Notes under the pieces: generated by a model
Told to the model about the DNA's origin: nothing
Seen by the model: the letters and a program-made list of their open reading frames with translations, nothing else
Database searches by the model: none
Assembly (NCBI RefSeq): GCF_036898095.1
Contig: NC_090759.1
Location: 17,053,462 to 17,117,461 of the forward strand
DNA length: 64,000 bases
Reading direction: 5' to 3'
From: Palaemon carinicauda
Lineage: Eukaryota > Arthropoda > Malacostraca > Decapoda > Palaemonidae
Translations under genes and position numbers: made by a program
Shown here: positions 36,058-47,559 of the stretch, one piece after another
How positions within the stretch are numbered: position 1 is the first letter of the stretch
Layout of the letters: every line of letters begins with the position of its first letter

Positions 36058-36760
36058 CTTCACGCGCGCGCGTTCGCCGATCTTCTTACGCTCGCAAGCG
36101 CCGACAATCTTCTTACGCGCAAGCGCCGACAATCTTCCGCGCGCGGGTACCGATGGTTTCCCGCGCGCTCGCCGATCTTCTTACGCACGCAAGCGCCGAC
36201 GATCTTCTTACGCTCGCAAGCGTCGACAATCTTCTTACACGTGCAAGCGCCGACGATCTTCTTACGCACGCAAGCGCCGACTATCTTTTCCGCGCGCGGG
36301 TACCGATGGTCTCCCGCGTGCGTGCCAATAGTCTTGTGCACGCGCGCGCCGACGCCGGTGGTCTCCCGCTCGCGCGTCAATGATTTTCCACGCACGCTAG
36401 CGCCGACAAGCGCGCAAGCGCCGATACTCTTGCGCGCACGGCCGACTTTCTCCCCCGCGCGAGCACCTGGGGTCTCCCGCACTCGTACCAACAGTATTGC
36501 GCGTGCCGACTTTCTTCTGCGCGCGGGCGCCGATGATACCCTGCACGTGCGCCAATAGTCTACCGTGCAAGCGCACCGACGGCCTTACGCGTGGGCGCGC
36601 TCCGACGGCCTTTGCGTGTGCGCGCTCCAATAATCTTGAGTGCAAGCACACAGCCTTCCGTGCACTCCGACGGTGTTCAACGTGCGGGTGCCGATGGTCT
36701 TCCGCACGCACGCGCCAACAATCTCCACGTAGTACTCTCACGCACGCTCCAATGCTCCCA
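36058..36760 (+). repeat. CpG-rich degenerate minisatellite in ORF1 of C
   Basis: Repeated variants of cgcaagcgccgacaatctt and cgcgcgggtaccgatggtct. Local CG dinucleotide density is far above the AT-rich surroundings. Similar but not identical arrays occur in E (45980-46515) and F (53690-54500). Confidence 0.85.
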
Positions 36761-37274
36761 CTCTTGCGCAACCAGTCACACGCTTCGGTGCATTCTAGGG
36801 AGAATGCACAAACTACACAGTGCCTTACGGCGTGCCAGTGATCTTCCTCACTTTCCTGCGCCCTCCTGCGCGTTTACGGTCCCCGGATTCATACGCCAGC
36901 TCTTGCCAAAGAGTCAAGGCTCGCAGATCCAATGCACCAGCTCTTGTCTAAGAACCAGCGCTTGCCTGCTCTCCAGGCAGATATTAAGCACCAGCACCAT
37001 CCTGTGTGCCATCAGTCCAGACTCACCTACACACTCGCGCAATTGTCAGTAAAAAGGAGTTGAACTTTTTGGACAGGTCACCTTTGCTCCATTCCTCCCC
37101 GCAAGCACATAAACATTGCCACCGGGAAAAGAGGAATAAGGCTCCGCAGAGGATTCAAGATCCCGAAGATTCCATCCTACAAGGGAATCGAATCGGGGAA
37201 TCCTTGGTCCCTGTGTCTTCTAAAGTTTCTTTTTTCCTTGACAGACCAGCGGCAGCAAACAGGAAAGCATCAAC

Positions 37275-37860
37275 AGACTGATCTCTAGATCACTGTTTGC
37301 CGATGGCTAGTTCACAGTTTACTGATCGCTAGGTCGCCGATCACCAGATCGCCAATTGCTAGCTCAATGCTGACCTGTGACCTCTAGTCCCTCCAATGAC
37401 TAACGATCTCCAATTGCTAGCATTTCCAATCATCGATTGCTAGTCAATAACCAGTCATCAGCTTGCTGATCACTAGATCACCGAGGGGCAGCTCATCCTT
37501 CTTCGAACATTGAACTCAGCTCGCTGATCTCTGACCAGCCCATCTTCAGCTTGCTCATCTCTGACCAAACAGGGGGGATCATAATCAGCTGGCTGTTCTC
37601 GAATTCACCATCGGCGCACAGACCACCAATTCATGGTTATCTGTTATTTGCCAGCAGTTCGTGACTCAAACTTACTAGTCAACCGCTTCCTGTAGTTCCT
37701 AGATCAGAAGTTATACAACATACTTCTCGCTACTGGCCATTTGCCATCACGCTAAAGTGATCGGTAAACGTTCAACAACCCTCATCAACGGCTTGCCAAC
37801 AGGGAACTACTTGCGAGCACTCTCCAACTGCACAGTATCCACGATACCCAACGGTTAACC
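37275..37860 (+). repeat. Short-period degenerate repeat (gatc...ctag motifs) in C
   Basis: Recurrent gatcgcta, gatcaccagatcgccaat and ttgctag-type words without a clean period, between ORF1-like and RT-like sequence. Confidence 0.5.
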
Positions 37861-37904
37861 ATTGATTAACATTCGCCAGATTAATTCTATTCTAAGGAAT
37901 AGCA

Positions 37905-38640
37905 TCAATCCCATCAGGGCGCGTGGTAAGGCTAAGCGTGGCCTTCCTTCTAAAGAAATTCTCTCTCAGAGAAGAATCCTTACACTGGATATCGCTCCTG
38001 TTCCTTTACGGCACGAGTCAAGACTCCAGCGTCGACAATCTTCCATACAAAAGGATCACCAAGGAGCTGTCCCTTTGGGTCGATGCCCACTCCATGTTGG
38101 AATTCTATCGAGGGTTAAGACCTCAGGTCTTCATTTGCACACTGGACCTTAAGGACACTTACTCCCAGGTCCAAACCATCCATCTAGGAAGGTTGGGAGA
38201 TTCAGTATAGACAAACAAGAAACACCAGTTCAAGGCACTGTGCTTCGGTCTTTCCATTACACCCATCCTGGTATCACAGGATCGGCTTCCGTCTCCGCTC
38301 TCTCGGGACGACTGACTGACCTTAGCAGACTCAGTGGCAACCTTGCATTAACACTGGAATTTCTGAAGTCTTTTTACCAAGATCCAGTGATCAGGGTAAA
38401 CCTACGGAATCTTCCCTACTTCCCTCCCAGGAGACTGGTGTATCTGGGAATGATTCTAAACACCAATCTCCACAAAAACCTTCTCGAAACGAGAATGCCT
38501 TCCATTCGAGGAGACTGGAGTTGGAAAAAGAAGAAAGGAGGGACCATAGTGCTGCACCTCACGACCTCAGCCCTCTGGACAGAGCCCGAAGGTACTGTAC
38601 CTTCACTTAGATCTCTTAAGAGGTGAAGGCCAACTTTCCG
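37905..38640 (+). pseudogene. Reverse transcriptase remnant of element C
   Basis: Matches other lineage II RTs in pieces: PYKRITKELSLWVDAHSMLE, VFICTLDLKDTYSQVQTIH (catalytic motif, Ala to Thr), FKALCFGLSI around 38235 and RRLVYLGMILNTN near 38430. Stops and frameshifts throughout. Confidence 0.8.
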
Positions 38641-39240
38641 GTCCTTCAACAGTCTCATCGGTTCAGACCACTCAGTGATGTGATGGACGACACACCGCAC
38701 ACCACATAGAGACTCACATCGACAAGCAAATAGGATCTGGCTTGTAGAATCTTCCCATCTAATAGTATAAACACTAAGATGGGCCAAAGCCCGTTCGGTA
38801 CCACTTTCAGCCCGCTTCATTCCAGACTGGAAGAACAGGCTCGCCGACAATCTGTGCACAGCATCTCAGATAGGTATACCAAATGGACTTTGGATCGCCA
38901 TGTAGCTGACAAAGTCCCGACTTTGCGAGGTCCTCCAACTAGGGGGTCTGTTCACAATGCCCCTGAACCTCAGGCTACCGTTGCTCACCAGCCCTAGACC
39001 CCAAGGCTCTCTGGCAACAACGGTGGGTACAACAATGACGTTTACGTCTCGTCCCTGTTTTATCTAGAGAAGGGCACTCAACAAGGCTAGAACATCGGTC
39101 AACCTCTCAAGGACTCTCCTAGCTCCGCTATGGCATTATGCAGAAAGGTCTCCAAACCTTTTGCAGCTCCTGATACAGCCTCTAAGAGAACCCTCTCCAC
39201 ATATCAGACAACCCACTTCGACACCTACCACAAGCTATAG
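38641..39240 (+). pseudogene. RNase H/methylase-like remnant of element C
   Basis: Position and short matches fit (QRWVQQ-type sequence near 39020; a ctcctagctccgctatggcattatgcagaaaggtct stretch paralleling F near 56460). Strongly decayed. Confidence 0.55.
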
Positions 39241-40239
39241 CTTTGCTATGAGTGTACGCCTGAAGACTAGCCAATACAGTGTACCTCTTTGCGAAGAGGT
39301 TGTCTAGATACCTGAGGAGTTCCTCAGCATCAGTCTACCAGGCAGTATCACGTCTTGTGGGGTGGGCGTCATGGGAAAGTGTCTCTTCTCTCGATACCTC
39401 GATTCCAGCAATAGCGGAATCCTCAAGTATATGCAAGAGGAAAAGATCCCCTATTCAGTTTCGATAGGTAAAGATGATCACTCAACCTTGATCCTTCACC
39501 TTCATACTGAAAGAAAGGGACACCCTTTCTTCGATAGACTTTTCCTAACTCATACGGACTTACCACTTGCATTCCCCAGTCGGAATTGAGACCTTCCTCT
39601 CAGAACATAGTTCAATCTCCGATCCCTAAAGGGACCTCCTTGTGTTCCACTTCACCAGGCAACGAATTTCCTCCTGATTTAAGAACACAATGTTCCTACT
39701 CACTCGGACAGCAACCATACGAGTTAAGGAACTTCATGGTCTCTCTTTCAACATCGCCCATTATTGAGAAGGGCGAAAGACAAGGGTCAGTTTCGTCCCT
39801 GAGTATGTCACCAGACACAGTCTCCAGAGGTGATGGATCCTACACAAGTCTTGACTAGGTAACGGTCGATCCAGATCATCCGTTACTGTACCTCAGGGTG
39901 AGGTATGAGACTTTACCTAAAGAAAGCGGCAACAGCCTGCCCGGGTCCCTCCTCTTGTCAGCACCGAGAAAGACTAGAGGAGGATCGCCGAAACATCGTC
40001 TCGACATGACGACTCACAGTGTCAGGGGCATAACTATGCCCCTGGTCCTTCTTAGCAGATTACTCTGTGACGCAGATTTTACAAGAAAGGATGTGAATGC
40101 TCTAGGTGACTTTCACAACCTTTCTCCTGCAAGACGTAACCCGCAGGAACTCGATACGATCTCTATCGGTCCAGTGGTGGCTGCACAACAGCTGGTTGTA
40201 TACCTCAAGCTCCTTATTGGACAAGTAGCAGAAGGTTGA
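39241..40239 (+). pseudogene. Tyrosine recombinase remnant of element C
   Basis: N-terminal part RLSRYLRSSSASVYQAVSRL, then a degraded KRV region (ELRNFMVSLSTSPII), then HSVRGITMP (His-x-x-Arg), and a tail with ISIGPVVAAQQLV shared with F. The tyrosine segment is degraded. Several frameshifts. Confidence 0.8.
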
Positions 40240-40691
40240 GGGCACTGTTACCCGGTTTTAGTCTGCGTGAATGAAAAGATTTGACTGGCTCTTATTCTTT
40301 TCTTCATCCTACCCTCGCATGGGGAAAGCAGCATCCTGGGTTCTCTGCATAGCTGACCTCAAACCACTGCGGGTAAACCATGCTTCCTTGTGTTCTTAGT
40401 ATTAAGACTAATACTGTTATGTCTCCATACCCTGAAGAGGTGGTATTGGGAAAGTCCTAGGCTACAAGTTTCCATCTAAAGAACTTCAGAACAACTTCCT
40501 TGGATTAGTCACACTTTTTCATACCTTCACACACAGCTTGCGTAGGCCGCAGTCCTTGCATAGCAAGGTTCTAGCGAGGTGTAGGGACTCCTTATTTCTT
40601 GGGTGCTTACACCCTCAAATAACGAGCCCCTGGGCAAAGCCAAAAAGCCAGACTGGCAGGGACGTCCACCCGTCCTAATGGGTGAGTCACA
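40240..40691 (+). other. 3' untranslated region of element C
   Basis: Non-coding; matches E (50500-50940) and F (57660-58130) closely, including gcatcctgg, ctgcatagctgacctcaaacc and gtagggactcc landmarks. Confidence 0.7.
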
Positions 40692-40800
40692 CCTATTAAA
40701 TAGCGTGGTTTGTATTCCAGTTACGGAACAAATGACAAATTCGTAGATAATTTGTATTTTTCCTAACTATACAAACCTTAGCTATTTAATCAAACTTGCC
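40692..40800 (+). repeat. Internal complementary region of C
   Basis: Joined-end sequence centred on cggaacaaatgacaaattcg, which gives the circle junction tttgtcat/ttgttccg in reverse complement. Confidence 0.9.
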
Positions 40801-40835
40801 CAAAAGCCCTATCCCCCTTGAAGTCCTACCTCCAA

Positions 40836-41038
40836 GCAAAGTGAGCTCAAGCACAGGTGTGTCTGAAGGGGGGGTAGCAAGCTACCCTCCCCTACCCCCG
40901 CTAACTAGCTGTGTGGGTAGTAAACCCTTGTTAAATTTTAATGGCTCGTCATTTCAGCTGCGCCGAAAGTAATACCCCTATTAAATAGTTAAGGTTTGTA
41001 TAGTTAGGAAAAATACAAATTATCTACGAATTTGTCAT
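40836..41038 (+). repeat. Right inverted terminal repeat of C
   Basis: Inverse of 34481-34670 with an outer extension ending gaatttgtcat. Confidence 0.93.
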
Positions 41039-41447
41039 ATTTTGGCAAAGAAAAATGACAAATTTGTAGATAATTTGTATTTTTCTTAACGATACAAACC
41101 TTTAGCTATTTATACAAACTTACCCGCCAGTCTTATGCCCCTTGAAGTTCTACCGCCAATCAAATTGAGCTAAATCACAGGTGTGCGAGCGGGATCGCTA
41201 GCAAGCTACCCCCCCTACTCCTGCTAACTAGCGGAATGGGTAGTTAACCCTCGCTAAAATTTTAATGGTGTGTCCGCTGAAAGTAATACAGTACCCCTAA
41301 TAAATAGCTAAAGGTTTGTATCGTTAGGAAAAATACAAATTATCTACGTTTATGTCATTTTTCTTTGCCAGAAAAGGCCTACTCGTTCATGTGGGTAATT
41401 CATGTAACACAACATGCACAGCATGTTAGAACCCAGGGGCAATGAGA
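41039..41447 (+). mobile_element. Palindromic element P, rest of left arm plus right arm
   Basis: From ggcaaagaaaaatgaca to tgtcatttttctttgcc the sequence is a near-perfect inverted repeat about 300 bp long. Its core is itself a diverged copy of the lineage II ITR (tacaaacctttagctattta near one end and its complement near the other). The outer right arm matches 34405-34480. A foldback-like, non-coding element. Confidence 0.8.
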
Positions 41448-42119
41448 TAAAGTTTGTGAGCAAAGTGAGCCACAGCGGAGCAAAAACAAATTGTACTAAG
41501 TGATTAATAAAGTAATGTAATTAAAATAATGCTAAAGCACAACATATACTGCTTGCCAGAACAGAGGAGAAATGAGATAATTTTAATTAGCGAGTAAAGT
41601 ACCCCACAGCAGAGCAAAAAACCATAAATGATTAAATAATGTTAATTTGGCAAACCAAAGTAAGTGGGTTTGCAGTATGATGGACAGGCTTACAAACACC
41701 CTAGAAAGTGGGAAGAAAATTTCCCATTTTCTATGCATGTAGAAGGCCTGGTGTGCCGATCTACAAAGTATCCAATTTTCTTTATCTTGCATTTAATCAT
41801 TTTTAATCATATAATGAAACATATTCAATAAGTTACCTGCAAGAGATACAAATTATTTTCCCAATACTTGCCTTCAAGAAATACAAATTATTTTCCCAAA
41901 TATTTACCTTCATGAATTACAAATTATTTTCTCAAATGAATTATGTTTTCAATCTCTGATGTTACTGTGCCATGCTAAATTTGACTTCCATTTTGATATT
42001 CTCCCCTGCCAGAGGTAGAACTTCTGCATAGTTTATAAAAACTGTCGTTGGTTCTTCTGTCGTGTTACTTGTCCAGTACTGCAGCTACCATAAAGGAAGG
42101 ACTTCTTCAGAATCTTTGT
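41448..42119. other. AT-rich spacer with degenerate repeats
   Basis: No gene seen. A loose duplication covers 41415-41490 and 41538-41630 (aatgagataa... followed by cacagc(g/a)gagcaaaaa). A 36-37 bp tandem repeat follows at 41836-41940. Confidence 0.6.
41836..41940. repeat. 36-37 bp tandem repeat, three copies
   Basis: Units built on atacaaattattttcccaa preceded by a ttaccttcaagaa-type word. Confidence 0.88.
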
Positions 42120-42390
42120 TTGTTCCTGCTTGAATACAAACCATTTGCTCTTTAGTATTGATTATGCTTTCTGTGCAGCTGGAATCTAGCCATAAACTTT
42201 TATGTAAGGTGCCAACGACCCTCCGCTAATTAACAGGGGTTAGACCAGCCATCCCGCTCACACTTATCGAGTGTGCTACGTCACTTTTGTTTTTTGGCTT
42301 GGCAGAGTGAAGACTTGCTGTCTCGCTCTCCCATTAATCTTATTAAAATTCTTACCTGGCCATAAACTGTCTCTCTTTCTCTCTTGCAGG

Positions 42391-42990
42391 TGTGTCTGTT
42401 TTGTTTGCATGAGGAGACAGATCCTCATCGCCTTTGCCCTGTGTGCAGACGACATTCCCTCTTGCTCTTGCCCCCCTAACTAAGAGGGTTAGTAAGTTTC
42501 ACGGTCTTTCTTACGACGTCACCCATTCAAGGGGATCGGGGCAAGTAACTCTCGGCTGTAGTGGTCTCTAGATTTGGGCCCTTCTGAATTTCAAGTCTCC
42601 GTGACGTAACTGATGATCCTGATGAGCTGTTACTGTGTCCTGTGAGAGCGCTGAGGCACTATTTTAAGCGTACATCTGTAGCTCACCCGCACGTCTAACG
42701 TTTGTTTGCAAGAACTGACGGTGTTAAGAGGAGTCATAAAAAATACAATCTCTGCTTGGATTCCACAGATCATTGACCTTGCACTTTATCCTGACTCCTC
42801 GTCATGATTATAGACCCAGAACTCACGACATTAGGGGCATAAGCATATCCCTAGCGTTTAAGAGAAAATTCTCTGTGGCACGGATCCTACAAGCGTGTAT
42901 TACCGCCCATTACCTGCAAGTCATAACCCACAGGAACCTAGATACGTTCTCCCTAGGGTTTGTGGTGGCCGCTCAGCAAGTGGTATAAGA
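42391..42990 (+). pseudogene. Fused gag start and YR end of element D
   Basis: HEETDPHRLCPVCRRH is the gag Cys-module motif. About 70 bases on, the sequence continues as LTKRVSKFHGLSYDVTHSRG, the YR region with its first catalytic Arg. Then CPVRALRHYFKRT, HDIRGISISLAFKRKFSVA (His-x-x-Arg) and a tail with SLGFVVAAQQVV. Everything between is deleted. Frameshifts are present. Confidence 0.82.
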
Positions 42991-43489
42991 TACCACAGCA
43001 TCTTTTCAGGACTAGTAATAGTCTGTCCAGCGCAGGCATTTTCCGATGTTAGTCAGGGGTGAATGGATAGAATGACTGGCCTTTTTATCCTTCATTTTTC
43101 CCTCTCTTGGGGCATAGCATCTCGAAAACTCTGGAAGCTGGTCTACCCTCTATTGCAGGTAATAAGCATTTCCCTTGTATGGTCTAAAATATGTAGTACT
43201 GTATATTTTGTTATGTCCCCATCTTCCCTGCGAGGAGAAGGTGGGCAATGCCTAAGTTTAAATTTGAAGATGTGTATCACACTTTATTCTTACCTGGTCG
43301 GGTTGCAGTGTTTAGTTACCACTCACTCACCATGATTGTACAGGTCGTAAACTCTCCTGCGTATTAATTTTAGAGTTCGTTAGGGGTCGGGGTATGTCTA
43401 TTATGCACCGAGAAGCTCAAAACTGTACCCCAGGTCAAGTTTCTAGCCAGTTGTTTTAAAGACTTCCACCCACCCAAGGCTTGGTCTCC

Positions 43490-43558
43490 ACAGTAAAGAG
43501 CGAATAGTTTGTATTCATGTTGGAATAAATGACAAATTAGGAAGTACTCTTAATTTGT
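43490..43558 (+). repeat. Internal complementary region of D, left half
   Basis: gaataaatgacaaattaggaag parallels the ICR junction of C, E and F. E inserts about 30 bases past the junction. Confidence 0.78.
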
Positions 43559-43735
43559 AATGGTTCCGTAACCGAAATACAAACCACGCTATTTACATTG
43601 GGTTTACCTATTAGCGTAGCTGAAATGGCGAGCCATTAGAATTTAACGAGGGTGTATTACCCCAGGGGAGTGGTAGCTAGCTATCCCTCCCCCCCTCACA
43701 CACCGGTGAACTGCTTCACTTTCACTTTTGGCTCG
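43559..43735 (+). repeat. Left inverted terminal repeat of E
   Basis: Inverse match to 51087-51298. The outer bases read tggttccgtaacc, while the ICR implies ttgttccgtaacc, so the terminal bases have mutated. Confidence 0.9.
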
Positions 43736-45060
43736 GACATGGACAGACGTCTCTTGTCTTAGTCCTCGCTTGGCAGCCATTGTTGTTTTGTCTTTACTTA
43801 ATCACTTACATTCTTTTACTCAATATATATGTAAACATTTTTCGTGTTTATTTATATATTTGAGTACTGTATAGAAATCAGTAAGTTTACTTTTCAGAGT
43901 TTGTGCTTGTGTGTGCAGTGTACGATATCTCCGTGGAGCCCTCGGCAGTCAGGCCACCATGGTGTAATTTCTTGGGTCGGGATCTAGTTTGACTTCAGTC
44001 TTTCTCTCTCTCTCTTTGAGGTCGTTCACCCTTTTACTACGTTACTTTTACTACGTCTGAGTAGCTTCCTTCCCGTGTGGGTGGGGTTGCTACGCCGTAC
44101 GTTTTGTCTCAATTAGTTTATGAATCTAATTGTATTTGTTGATTTTTCAGCTTTGTAGAACGATTCCTTTCGGGGTTTTCGTTCTTTCTTAAGTGTTCAT
44201 TCATTTTTAAATTACATAATTATATACTGTAGTTACATAATTATAATTGTTATAATTCTGTGTTGGTTACAGCTCTCCTTCCGTGAGTGTAAGTGGTTGT
44301 GAGGGCACGTGCCTGTTGTGTAATTCTTGTGTTCCTTTCCCTCGGGATTCCTCTTCGGAGCCTTCCCGGGGGAATGAATGTTAACTAATGATTTTTGTTT
44401 TTATTTTTCACAGTTACCGATCTAGTTCGTTTCTGTAATGTGACAACGGAGTGAGCTGTCTTGTTGAGGCCTGGCGATTCGGCTGTTGCTGCCTCCCCTA
44501 TAGATCGTCAGGGGCTTGTCTCCTTCTCCTGGAAGTACTCCCGTGACGATTGACAGCTCTCCAGTTCATTTTAGAACACTCAGGAGGCTCGCCTCCTTGG
44601 GTGGGTAGCTTTCCTTCCGAGGGAAGTTTTCCTGTCCAGGCTTGAGTTTTTTCCCCTTTGGGGGGTTCTTCTTTTGCCTTTTTTTTTCTTGCGACTATGC
44701 TCTTGGTGCTGAGCGGTCGCACCTGCAGTTACGCTCAAGGGGCTGGGCAACTGCAGGAGCCCCTCTTTGGAGGATTGCTCTTTTTCGGTCATTGGCTGAC
44801 CCGTCTCTTCTACGAAGTGTTTCTCTTTCGTTCGCGAGAGAGTACACTCATAGAGACTCCTCTTCGGAGGACTCTTCTGCTGTTGTTGCTGTTGCCCGCC
44901 TTCGCCGTAAGGCTCACCGTCCGCTACGTCGTAAGGGCCTCCCATCTCCCTATAAGGGTGCTAAGAGGCGCCTTTTTGAATCTCCGTATGCAGCCTGCAA
45001 CTCCTTCTTCTTGACCTTCCGCCCCTGGTGCAGATGGACAGCAGTCTGACCTCGTCTTCC

Positions 45061-45186
45061 GACGGGCAACGGTCTTCCGACGGACAACGGTCTTCCGACG
45101 GACAACGGTCTTCCGACGGACAATGGTCTTCCGACGGACAACGGTCTTCCGACGGACAATGGTCTTCCGACGGACAACGGTCCCTT
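45061..45186 (+). repeat. 18-bp tandem repeat (SSDGQR coding), about 7 copies, in E
   Basis: Units of gacggacaacggtcttcc with one or two substitutions. Being a multiple of three it preserves frame and encodes a Ser-Asp-Gly-Gln-Arg hexad. Confidence 0.97.
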
Positions 45187-45980
45187 CGGGGCAAAGGGTT
45201 GCCTCCCACGGGGGTGCTTCCCTTGCGTGTCAGGGTTCCCCTGCGCGCACTTCTGCAGTGTTCTCTCCTGCTCAGTGTTAGCGCACAGGCGCTCTCCTGC
45301 TCAGTGTTAGCGCATAGGCGCTCTCCTGCTCATCAGCGTTTTCCGTATCGCTAGCGCTCTCCTGTTCGCCAGCGCTCTCCTGATGATCGTCGCTGCTGTT
45401 CCTGTTGGTTCCTGTTACGCGCCCTGTGCGCCCATGTTCGCCCGCGCAATCTAGAACTTCGGTTCAGGTCTTGGATAAGGACTCTTCTTCTACGCACAGG
45501 ATTCCACGCATTGCCTTCTGCTCGCCAGCGACCAAAGACGCGTCAACGTTCGCCTGCTCGTCAGCGATCTCCTGCGCGTCAACGATCTCCATCGATCTGC
45601 CACGCGTGTCAGGTCCCCTGGACACCATCGTTAGCGATCTAGCGCTCGCCTGCTGTGGACCACGACCTCCGGTAGCTGAGTCTTGCCGTAGATCTTCCTC
45701 CTGCTCGCCAGCGCTCACCTTTACTTCTGTCCTTCTGTGCGCCAGCTTTCTTCAATCGCCAGCGCATATTTGCGCGCCCTTTCCTGCCACGCACCAATGG
45801 GCGCCAACGGTTTTTCCTGACCATCCAGGATCGCCTCATTAACAGCTTGCTTCAGCGCTCACCTTCCTGATGCACCTGCGCGATGCGCGCTAACCATCCC
45901 TAGTCTCTTTCGCGTTAGCAATCGCCTACGCGCCCGCGCGATTCTTCGCCTGCGCGCTAGCGTTTTGTTAACGCACCACC

Positions 45981-46162
45981 GCTCGCCAACGTGCCGTCGC
46001 TCGCCAACGCGCCGTCGCTCGCCAACGCGCCGTCGCTCGCCAACGCGCCGTCGCTCGCCAACGCGCCGTCGCTCGCCAACGCGCCGTCGCTCGCCAACGC
46101 GCCATCGCTTGCCGACGCGCCTTCACTTGCCTACGGGCCATCGCTCGCCAAGACGCGCCATC
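45981..46162 (+). repeat. 18-bp CpG-rich tandem repeat, about 10 copies, in E
   Basis: Units of gctcgccaacgcgccgtc, becoming degenerate downstream. Confidence 0.96.
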
Positions 46163-46324
46163 GCTCGTCAAAACGCCATCGCCCGCCTACGCGCCATCAG
46201 TCTCCCGACCGCCTGCGCTCACCCGCGCGCCCACATGCCTGCGCGACCACACGCCCACGTGCTCGCGCGACCGCACGCCCACGTGCCCGCGCGCCCGCTC
46301 ACATGCGCTTCAATGTTCGCCCGC

Positions 46325-46515
46325 GCGCGAACCAACGGTATTCCATCACGCGGACCGACGGTGTTCCGTCGCGCGAACCGACGGTGTTCCGTCGCGCGAA
46401 CCGACGGTGTTCCGTCGCGCGAACCGACGGTGTTCCGTCGCGCGAACCGACGGTGTTCCGTCGCGCGAACCGACGGTGTTCCGTCGCGCGAACCGACGGT
46501 GTTCCGTCGCGCGAA
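46325..46515 (+). repeat. 23-bp CpG-rich tandem repeat, about 8 copies, in E
   Basis: Units of gcgcgaaccgacggtgttccgtc. The period is not a multiple of three, so the encoded peptide only repeats every 23 residues (69 bases). Confidence 0.96.
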
Positions 46516-47559
46516 CGTCGGCTCGATTCCTGCAGTATCCATTGCTCGCCTACGGGTCATCGCTCGCCTGTGAACTTTTGGATTCCGACCACCAGCTCTA
46601 GCCCTTCCTACCACGCTCGCCTTCCTTCTGCGCTCCTGCGTGCCCGCGCATGGGCGCTTCCACGTTCGGCCACGCGCAAACCATTGATTTACCATCGCGC
46701 GAGCGCCAGGGCGATTTCGACCGCGATTCCCGTCGGGGTTTTACATGGCCAGCCTGGCAAGTCTTCTGGAGCGTATTTCCAGAACACGGTCTTCACCCCG
46801 TAAACGCAGAGCATGGCACATGCAAGAGCGGGAAGAATCTTCAGGGAGGTCTGAGCAACATTCTTCTTTCCAGAACCTGGGTTAGCCCTTCCTCGTCATT
46901 CCCTGGAAGGGTCTTGCCAGGGAGCTTTCCGTTCGAGATTTCTCCGTCGGGCAAGGGGTGACTGGTTTACCCCTTCCTCTTCTCCATCTCGTGGAAGGGG
47001 CTTACCAGGTCCTTTCCCTCCTCGGTTGCGACCCGAGGTTTTGTACAAGGAAGCTCCAGGAAGGTCATGGGTACTTTCCGTCTCTTGGGCTCAAGCACCT
47101 TGGCGTTTCGTCGCCAAGTTTCGAACTTGCGGGCAAGCTCGAGGTTGGACCATCTAGACGCAGTGACCAAGGGCTTCCTTTCGAGTGTCTCCTCCGTGGA
47201 TGTCGACAAGCTCAGACACTCTTCCATCCTTGGGAAGAGCTTGTTTGTGCCCAAGGACAGGGACATGGACAGCGGTTGTGCGGAGGAAGTCGACTTCCGT
47301 TTTCACTCCTCCAAGGCACTTTCTTCCAGACCCTGCAGGCCTCCAGCGCCTCTTCTTTCAGCCTCGTCGGCCTAAGTTATCGGACCGGCTTCGGCAGCTA
47401 AGACAAGGTGTCCAATAGCAGTCCCCTCCTGTCAGGGACAGGTAGCACGGGGGCATAATCCTAGAGGGAGCGGCAGAGTTCACAAACTCTAGGATTGGCA
47501 ACCCCCCCTTGCAGGTCTCACGCTGGGAGGATGCCTAAGGTTACTCATCCGGATAACAG

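Larger units (their letters stand above)
34830..37290 (+). pseudogene. Gag-like ORF1 region of element C
   Basis: No intact frame. Pieces such as SFAREATHRDSSSED recur in E, supporting an ORF1 assignment. A pyrimidine-AG run (ttttcttttcag) precedes it near 34836. The middle is occupied by tandem duplications and a GC-rich Arg/Ala/Pro-coding tract. The Cys-rich module is not recognisable here. Confidence 0.65.
34481..41038 (+). mobile_element. DIRS lineage II element C, full length but decayed
   Basis: Left ITR 34481-34670, right ITR 40836-41038, ICR 40692-40800. It contains ORF1-like sequence with tandem repeats and a very CpG-rich tract, then RT, RNase H and YR remnants in many frames. Inserted in the left arm of P, with gagtaggtct on one side and attttggc on the other and no duplication. 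Confidence 0.92.
42120..43558 (+). mobile_element. DIRS lineage II element D, 5' part (small internal-deletion derivative)
   Basis: Left end ttgttcctgcttgaatac, left ITR-like sequence to about 42300, an acceptor-like ctctctttctctcttgcag ending 42390, then a short gag start fused directly to the end of the YR. The ICR begins near 43490 and is interrupted by element E at 43559. The right ITR continues at 51299-51583. Without E, D is about 1.7 kb. Confidence 0.85.
44640..47410 (+). pseudogene. Gag-like ORF1 region of element E
   Basis: Pieces include SFAREYTHRDSSSEDSSAV, shared with C. The C-terminal part near 47067-47400 has LAFRRQVSNL and VDVDKLRHSSILGKSLFVPK, equivalent to F (AEINRLRHSSLEGSVLFEPK). 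The middle is filled by tandem repeats. No intact frame. Confidence 0.72.

Noticed and set aside
36058..46515. CRISPR-like regular repeats
   Set aside because: Tandem units without spacers in a eukaryotic retrotransposon ORF; these are minisatellites.
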